A stretch of DNA of 64,000 nucleotides, taken from assembly GCF_030209375.1 (NCBI RefSeq), contig NZ_JARVSC010000011.1, forward strand, positions 1 through 64,000, given 5' to 3'. Shown here in pieces: positions 58,831-64,000 of the stretch. Under the pieces are notes generated by a model that worked only from the letters and a program-made list of their open reading frames with translations, did not search any database and was not told where the DNA came from. This stretch comes from Plantibacter sp. ME-Dv--P-122b (GTDB lineage: Bacteria; Actinomycetota; Actinomycetes; Actinomycetales; Microbacteriaceae). Position 1 is the stretch's first letter. Each line of letters starts with the position of its first letter. The translations under genes and the position numbers were made by a program.

Positions 58831-60138
58831 ATGAAGCGATCAGCCGTCTGGATCACCGCAACTGTCGTCGGGGCACTGGCCCTCGGCGGATGCTCCGCTG
58901 GGAGCGACAGCGAGGCACCCGCCGAGAGCGGCCCGGTGACGCTCACCTGGTGGACCTGGTGGGCCGGTGCCCCCGGTATCGCGGACGCCTGGAACGCGGA
59001 ACATCCGGACATCCAGGTCAAGGTCACGAACGTCGGGGGTGGCACCGACCAGTTCACCAAACTCAACGCCGCCGTTCGGGCCGGGGAGGGCCCGGACCTC
59101 GCGCTCGCCGAGTACCAGTGGCTCCCCTCGTACATCTCGAGCGGCGTCGCCGCAGACATCAGCGAATACGTGGACGGCATCGAGGACCAGTACAGTCCTG
59201 CCGTCTGGAACCTCGTCCATCTCGGTGACGACGGGGTCTACGGCGTCCCGCTCGACCAGGCGCCGATGTTGCTCATGTACCGTGCCGACCTCTTCGAGCA
59301 GTACGGGCTGTCCGTGCCGACCACGTGGGACGCGTTCGCAGACACCGCTCGCCAGTCGAAGCAGGCCGCTCCGGACTCGGTCCTCGCGAACTTCCCGACC
59401 AGCGATGCCGGGTGGCTCGCCGGTCTCACCGCCCAGGCCGGTGGGGACTGGTGGTCGCTCGACGACGACACCTGGTCGGTCGACATCGACGGTGCTGCAC
59501 CGACGAAGGTGGCCGAGTACTGGGACGGACTCGTCGGTGAGGGCGTCGTCTCCGCCGGGGCGAGCGGCACCCCCGAATTCAACGCGCAGCTGAACTCAGG
59601 GAAGATCCTCACCCAGGTCATCGGGTCCTGGGGCGCGACCGGCTCCTCGGTGAAGACGGGCGCTCCGGACACCATCGGGAAGTGGCGGATCGCCCCGCTG
59701 CCGAGTTGGACCGACGACGACCCCGGTGTCGGGTTCCAAGGCGGCTCGTCGAGTCTCGTCACGACCACCTCGAAGCACCCGAAGCAGGCGGCCAAATTCC
59801 TCACCTGGCTCGGCTCCACCGCCGAGGGGCAGGGCGTCATGATCGAGCAGGGAGGCAACTTCCCGGCCTCCGCGCCCGGCCTCGACGTCTACGCGAGCAT
59901 CCCGCAGCCCGCCGACAAGGCCGCCGCCGGTCAGGAGGACTTCCACGACATCCTGCTCGACGTCGCCGCCGACACCACCGACGTGACGTGGGGACCGAAC
60001 ACGACCGTCGCCTTCAGCGCTTACACGGATCAGGTCGGCAAGGCCCTCGGGGCCGGTCGATCCTTCGCGGACGCGCTCCGGGCCGTCCAGAAGACGGTCC
60101 GTGCGGACCTCGAGAAGTCGGGATTCGACGTCGAATGA
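58831..60138 (+). CDS. CUT1 extracellular sugar-binding lipoprotein
   Basis: A 435-residue receptor of the ordinary (MalE/UgpB-like) length, unlike the long LplA forms elsewhere in the window. Signal AVWITATVVGALALGGC with lipobox LGGC (Cys 21). Mature start VTLTWWTWWAGAPGIADAWNAEHPDI and GQGVMIEQGGNFPAS are typical. AGGAGG precedes the ATG. It overlaps the permease by four bases. Oligosaccharide ligand; cellobiose- or mannobiose-type sugars would fit the downstream hydrolase. Confidence 0.93.
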   Translation: MKRSAVWITATVVGALALGGCSAGSDSEAPAESGPVTLTWWTWWAGAPGIADAWNAEHPDIQVKVTNVGGGTDQFTKLNAAVRAGEGPDLALAEYQWLPSYISSGVAADISEYVDGIEDQYSPAVWNLVHLGDDGVYGVPLDQAPMLLMYRADLFEQYGLSVPTTWDAFADTARQSKQAAPDSVLANFPTSDAGWLAGLTAQAGGDWWSLDDDTWSVDIDGAAPTKVAEYWDGLVGEGVVSAGASGTPEFNAQLNSGKILTQVIGSWGATGSSVKTGAPDTIGKWRIAPLPSWTDDDPGVGFQGGSSSLVTTTSKHPKQAAKFLTWLGSTAEGQGVMIEQGGNFPASAPGLDVYASIPQPADKAAAGQEDFHDILLDVAADTTDVTWGPNTTVAFSAYTDQVGKALGAGRSFADALRAVQKTVRADLEKSGFDVE

Positions 60139-61109
60139 ACGCCACGCCGCTCATGACGCCCACGAGCGCTTCGCCTCCGGTTCCGGACCATGGCCGGATC
60201 AGAACGCCTCGTCACCGGGCCCGGGTGCCGATCGTGCCCTACCTGTTCCTCCTCCCGGCCATCGTGCTCTTCCTCCTGTTCCTCGTGGCGCCGATCGGCT
60301 ACGCCGTGGTGCTGAGCCTGTTCGGTCAACGCGTCCCGGCCGGTTCGGGCGGGTACGGAGCCCGCGAACAGACCTTCGTCGGCCTCGACAACTACGTCAC
60401 CTCGCTCACCGACCCGGAGTTCGTCGCCAGCGTCGGCCGTCTCGGCCTGTACGCCGTCATCGTGATCCCCTGCACGCTCGGCATCGCCCTGCTCTTCGCG
60501 CTCCTCCTCGATCTCCCGAGCATCCGGGGCGCACGGATCTGGCGGACCGGCATCCTCCTGCCGTACGCGATCCCCGGCGTCATCGCGGCGATGATGTGGG
60601 GCTTCCTGTATCTGCCGTCGACCAGCCCGCTCAACGCGGTGCTCACCACCATCGGATTGCCCGCGGTCGAACCGCTCGCCTCCGGGTCGGTCATCGCCGC
60701 GCTCGCAAACATCAGCATCTGGGGTTCGCTCGGTTTCAACATGGTCATCATGTTCACGGCGTTGCGGGCCGTCCCAGCCGAGGTGTACGAGGCGGCCCGC
60801 ATCGACGGTTGCTCCGAGTTCGACATCGCGGTGCGGATCAAGATCCCCCTCATCGCGCCGTCGCTCGTCCTCACCTCCTTGTTCGCCCTCATCGGGACGC
60901 TGCAGGCCTATGCGGAGCCGACCGCCCTCCGGCCACTCACCGACACCATCAGCTCGACGTTCTTCCCGCTGATGAAGGTCAACACGGATGCGTTCACCAA
61001 CGACAACATCAACGGCGCAGCCGCGACAGCGGTCATCATCGCCGCGTTCACGCTCGTGGCCTCGGCCATCCTGCTGCGCGTGACCCGGGATCGGAGCGAC
61101 GCCTCATGA
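60135..61109 (+). CDS. CUT1 sugar ABC transporter permease (MalF-like)
   Basis: A 324-residue, six-helix permease (VPYLFLLPAIVLFLLFLVAPIGYAVVLSL). The EAA loop is YEAARIDGCSEFDIAVRIKIPL. ATGA overlaps on both sides (receptor and second permease). Confidence 0.93.
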   Translation: MNATPLMTPTSASPPVPDHGRIRTPRHRARVPIVPYLFLLPAIVLFLLFLVAPIGYAVVLSLFGQRVPAGSGGYGAREQTFVGLDNYVTSLTDPEFVASVGRLGLYAVIVIPCTLGIALLFALLLDLPSIRGARIWRTGILLPYAIPGVIAAMMWGFLYLPSTSPLNAVLTTIGLPAVEPLASGSVIAALANISIWGSLGFNMVIMFTALRAVPAEVYEAARIDGCSEFDIAVRIKIPLIAPSLVLTSLFALIGTLQAYAEPTALRPLTDTISSTFFPLMKVNTDAFTNDNINGAAATAVIIAAFTLVASAILLRVTRDRSDAS

Positions 61110-61996
61110 CCTCCACCACCCTCCGTGCTGGAGCCCCGGCTTCGGGCGCCGCCGTGCCACGACGGCCCCACCGCGGATCGCTCATCCCGACCGTCATCCT
61201 CCTCGTGGGGGCGGCGTACTGCCTCGCACCGCTCGTCTGGGTCGTCATGGCCTCGACGAAGTCACCGCAGGAACTGTTCTCCACCTTCACGCTCGCACCG
61301 GGGACCGGCTTCCTCTCGAACCTCGAGAAGCTGTTCACGATGCAGGACGGCGTCTTCCTCTCCTGGATCGGGAACACGATCGTGTACTCGCTCGGCGGTT
61401 CCGTGCTGTGCGTCCTCGTGTCGGCGCTCGCCGGGTACGCGCTGGCGAAGTTCCGGTTCCCCGGTCGAGACACGATGTTCCGGATCCTCCTCGGCGGGGT
61501 GCTCATCCCCGGGATCGCACTCGCGATCCCGCAGTACTTCGTGATGGCGGGGCTCGGCCTCACGAACACGTACTGGGCGGTACTCCTGCCGATGGTGATC
61601 AGCCCGTTCAGCATCTTCCTCTGCCGGGTCTACGCCACCTCCTCGGTGTCGTCGGACCTCCTCGAGGCGGCCCGGATCGACGGGGCGGGGGAGTTCTCGA
61701 TCTTCCGGAGGATCGCACTCCCGATCATGGTGCCGGGTCTCGTGACCGTGTTCCTCCTCCACTTCATCGGCACGTGGAACAACTTCCTGCTGCCCTACCT
61801 GATGCTGTCGAACGAACGGCTGTATCCGCTGACCCTCGGTCTGTTCACGCTCCTGAGCACCGGAGACGGGAAGGAGTTGCTGTACACGACGGCCATCGTC
61901 GGTGCGTTCGTGTCGCTCATCCCACTCGTCGCGCTCATGCTGTTCCTGCAGCGGTTCTGGAAGTTGGACCTCATCAGCGGTGGATTGAAAGGATGA
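61106..61996 (+). CDS. CUT1 sugar ABC transporter permease (MalG-like)
   Basis: A 296-residue, six-helix permease (IPTVILLVGAAYCLAPLVWVVMASTKS). The EAA loop is LEAARIDGAGEFSIFRRIALPI. It ends LQRFWKLDLISGGLKG. Four-base overlaps with neighbours keep the set translationally coupled; no ATPase gene is present. Confidence 0.93.
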   Translation: MTSTTLRAGAPASGAAVPRRPHRGSLIPTVILLVGAAYCLAPLVWVVMASTKSPQELFSTFTLAPGTGFLSNLEKLFTMQDGVFLSWIGNTIVYSLGGSVLCVLVSALAGYALAKFRFPGRDTMFRILLGGVLIPGIALAIPQYFVMAGLGLTNTYWAVLLPMVISPFSIFLCRVYATSSVSSDLLEAARIDGAGEFSIFRRIALPIMVPGLVTVFLLHFIGTWNNFLLPYLMLSNERLYPLTLGLFTLLSTGDGKELLYTTAIVGAFVSLIPLVALMLFLQRFWKLDLISGGLKG

Positions 61997-62970
61997 CCAT
62001 GACCGATCGGATCTCGACCCTCGTCGAACCACGCCCCCTCGGCGACACCGGGCTGACGGTGAGCCCGATCATCGCCGGCGCCGCCGGATGGCGCCGTCGG
62101 GAGGACGGCTCGGGCTCTTCGCCGGAGGAGAGCCTGGAACTCGCCGCGTCCATGGCGAGCGACGGCGTGGTCACCACGATCGACACCGCCAACAACTACG
62201 GGTTCGGTGACAGCGAGCGACGTGTCGCCTGGGCGCTCGGGCAGCTCGGCCAGTCGGCGGGACGGCTCTCCGTGCAGACGAAGGCCGACCGCGAGCCGGG
62301 GACCGACGACTTCTCCGCACCGCAGATGCGCCGATCACTCGAGCAGAGCATGGAACGACTCGGCGTCGACCGCCTCCCGATGGTCTACCTGCACGACCCG
62401 GAGAACACGACGTGGGAGCGTGCGATGGCTCACGACGGTCCGGTGGCAGCCCTCGTCGCAGCCCGGGACGAGGGCCTCATCGGAGGGCTCGGCATCTCGG
62501 GTGGCCCCGCCGAGCTGCTGTCCCGATTCGTCGACACGGGATGGTTCCAAGCGCTCATCACGCACAACCGCTTCACGCTCGTCGACCGATCGTCCGATGC
62601 ACTGCTCACCCAGGCCGCGGCGGCGGGTCTCGGCGTTCTGAACGCCGCTCCCTACGGCGGCGGGCTGCTCACCTCGTGGCCCGTTCGGACCACGAGGTAC
62701 GCCTACAGCACCGCCCCGGCGTCGATGCTCGAGGCGGTCGACCGCATCGGTCGGCTGTGCGACGAGGCCGGTGTCCCGCTGGCCGCCGCCGCGCTGCAGT
62801 GGTCCCTGCGCGATCCCCGCATCACCGGGACGATCGTCGGTATGGAACGGCTGGAGGACTACACGCGCACACTCGATCTGGCCGCGCTGCCCATCGACGA
62901 CGCGCTGTGGGCCGCGATCGAAGCGGTCGAACTCGACCGGTCGACCTGGCAGGACGCCGCACGGCGCTGA
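61993..62970 (+). CDS. Aldo/keto reductase (threo-aldose dehydrogenase-like)
   Basis: A 325-residue AKR. The catalytic tetrad is seen: Asp and Tyr in TIDTANNYGFGDSE, Lys in VQTKADRE and His in VYLHDPENT. The opening RPLGDTGLTVSPIIAGAAGW and the D-threo-aldose/L-fucose dehydrogenase-type spacing suggest oxidation of a free aldose. The start overlaps the permease stop by four bases, so it is co-expressed with the importer and should act on its cargo. Confidence 0.9.
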   Translation: MTMTDRISTLVEPRPLGDTGLTVSPIIAGAAGWRRREDGSGSSPEESLELAASMASDGVVTTIDTANNYGFGDSERRVAWALGQLGQSAGRLSVQTKADREPGTDDFSAPQMRRSLEQSMERLGVDRLPMVYLHDPENTTWERAMAHDGPVAALVAARDEGLIGGLGISGGPAELLSRFVDTGWFQALITHNRFTLVDRSSDALLTQAAAAGLGVLNAAPYGGGLLTSWPVRTTRYAYSTAPASMLEAVDRIGRLCDEAGVPLAAAALQWSLRDPRITGTIVGMERLEDYTRTLDLAALPIDDALWAAIEAVELDRSTWQDAARR

Positions 62971-63035
62971 CCGACTCCACATCCGGCGGAACGACGACGC
63001 TTCCGAGCCGACGCGAAACGACATCGAGGACATCC

Positions 63036-64000
63036 ATGAAACGACACGCCGCACACCTCCCGACTCCGGACGGCGTCGACGCCCTGATCGGGGTGAACTT
63101 CTGGTCGCGCACCGGCGGGCCCCTCATGTGGCGGGACTACGACGGCGATGTCGTCGCGCAGGAGCTCGAACAGCTCCGCGCCCACGGCATCACCCACACT
63201 CGCAGTTTCCTCTACTGGCCGGACTTCCACCCGGAGCCCGATCGTCTGTCCGAGGAGATGCTCGCCCACTTGGCCGACTTCCTCCAGCGGCATGTCGACG
63301 CGGGGATGTGGACGATCCCGACGTTCCTGGTCGGGCACATGTCCGCGCAGAACTGGGATCCGGTCTGGCGCGACGGGCGGGACGTCTTCTCCGACGTGTG
63401 GTTCGTCGGTCGTCAGGCGTGGTACATCCGCGAGGTCGTCTCCCGCTTCGCCGGTAGCCCGGCGATCGACGGCTGGCTCCTGACGAACGAGGTCCCGATC
63501 TACGCGGACTGGCGATCGCGGGGCATCGACACCATCGACGCCGAGGCGGTCACCGCCTGGGCGCAGCTCCTCATCGATGCGGTGCGGGCCGGGGGAGGGA
63601 CGCAGCCGGTCTCCGTCGGCGAGGGGGCCTGGGGCGTCGAGATCACCGGGAACGACAACGGCTTCCGAGTCCGCGAACTCGAACCGCTCATCGACTTCTT
63701 CGGCCCGCACGTCTACCGCATGGAGGACGACCCCGTGCGGCAGCACCTCGGTGCGGCCTTCATCTGCGAGCTGTTGGACCTCGGCGGCAAACCGGTCGTG
63801 ATGGAGGAGTTCGGGGTGACCTCGGACTACGTCGACGACGAGAACGCCGCGCACTACTACCGTCAGGTCCTGCACTCCACGCTGCTCGCCGGGGCGACGG
63901 CGTGGATCCCCTGGAACAACGTCGACTACGACGCGTTCTCGGACCGTGAGCCGTACAACCATCACCCCTTCGAGATGCACTTCGGACTCATCACCGACCA
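63036..64000 (+). CDS. Glycoside hydrolase, GH5-like (partial, runs off the window)
   Basis: The first 321 residues of a cytosolic barrel glycosidase with no signal peptide. Barrel motifs: ALIGVNFWSRTGGPLMW, THTRSFLYWPDFHP, the acid/base Glu in IDGWLLTNEVPIY, FFGPHVYR and the nucleophile Glu in KPVVMEEFGVTSDY, followed by AWIPWNN. The order fits clan GH-A, closest in feel to GH5 mannosidase/glucanase-type enzymes. GAGGA precedes the ATG, 65 bases after the reductase. It probably hydrolyses the oligosaccharide brought in by the importer. Confidence 0.85.
   Translation, partial: MKRHAAHLPTPDGVDALIGVNFWSRTGGPLMWRDYDGDVVAQELEQLRAHGITHTRSFLYWPDFHPEPDRLSEEMLAHLADFLQRHVDAGMWTIPTFLVGHMSAQNWDPVWRDGRDVFSDVWFVGRQAWYIREVVSRFAGSPAIDGWLLTNEVPIYADWRSRGIDTIDAEAVTAWAQLLIDAVRAGGGTQPVSVGEGAWGVEITGNDNGFRVRELEPLIDFFGPHVYRMEDDPVRQHLGAAFICELLDLGGKPVVMEEFGVTSDYVDDENAAHYYRQVLHSTLLAGATAWIPWNNVDYDAFSDREPYNHHPFEMHFGLITD

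Overview
The sequence is GC-rich with dense, mostly C/G-ending codons, actinobacterial two-component, DUF222-HNH and IdeR-box features, and three CUT1 sugar importers that carry no ATPase gene of their own. Many genes appear leaderless, with a TAGGCT-like -10 box six bases before the start codon. Together these suggest a high-GC actinomycete, most likely a plant- or soil-associated Microbacteriaceae. The family assignment is inference; no rRNA, tRNA or CRISPR was seen.

Layout. 1-6.4 kb: mntP, a sugar-porter MFS, and a two-component pair divergent from a MacB-like ABC exporter. 6.4-10.3 kb: a DUF222/HNH gene bracketed by REP-like repeats, a BLUF photoreceptor, a HAD hydrolase and a lipoprotein. 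10.4-15.2 kb: a second ABC exporter, a beta-lactamase-fold lipoprotein and a second histidine kinase/regulator pair. 15.24-19.7 kb: a compositionally foreign, lower-GC island with a large PD-(D/E)XK nuclease-like protein, a small EACC1-like membrane protein, a serine resolvase with a candidate res site, an aldo/keto reductase remnant and two small membrane proteins. 19.75-22.9 kb: an IdeR-box-controlled iron-siderophore ABC importer. 22.7-28.4 kb: an inserted block of aspartate:alanine exchanger, aspartate 4-decarboxylase and MprF-like lipid aminoacyltransferase. A 3'-end remnant of the upstream ABC ATPase gene lies at its far side.

28.4-39.5 kb: a carbohydrate regulon. A DeoR/LacI hybrid regulator sits between an importer operon and an operon with a hydroxyacid dehydrogenase, a heparinase-like lyase and a GH36 alpha-galactosidase; matching 11-bp-period operators precede both. 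39.5-48 kb: a DUF2207 membrane protein, then an NCS1 permease, nitrilase, LysR and HisD-like dehydrogenase set, and a HEAT-repeat protein. 48.2-55.4 kb: a secreted GH26 mannanase, a GntR regulator, a carboxylesterase and a second CUT1 importer. 55.5-64 kb: a Bcr-type MFS pump and a ROK regulator, then a ThuA protein, a third CUT1 importer, an aldo/keto reductase and a GH5-like hydrolase cut by the window end. Two near-identical operator-like sites suggest the ROK protein controls this last unit.

Much of the window therefore serves plant-polysaccharide capture, each importer having a local regulator and probably sharing an ATPase encoded elsewhere. The two most unusual parts are the nuclease/resolvase island and the aspartate-alanine/lipid-modification insertion.
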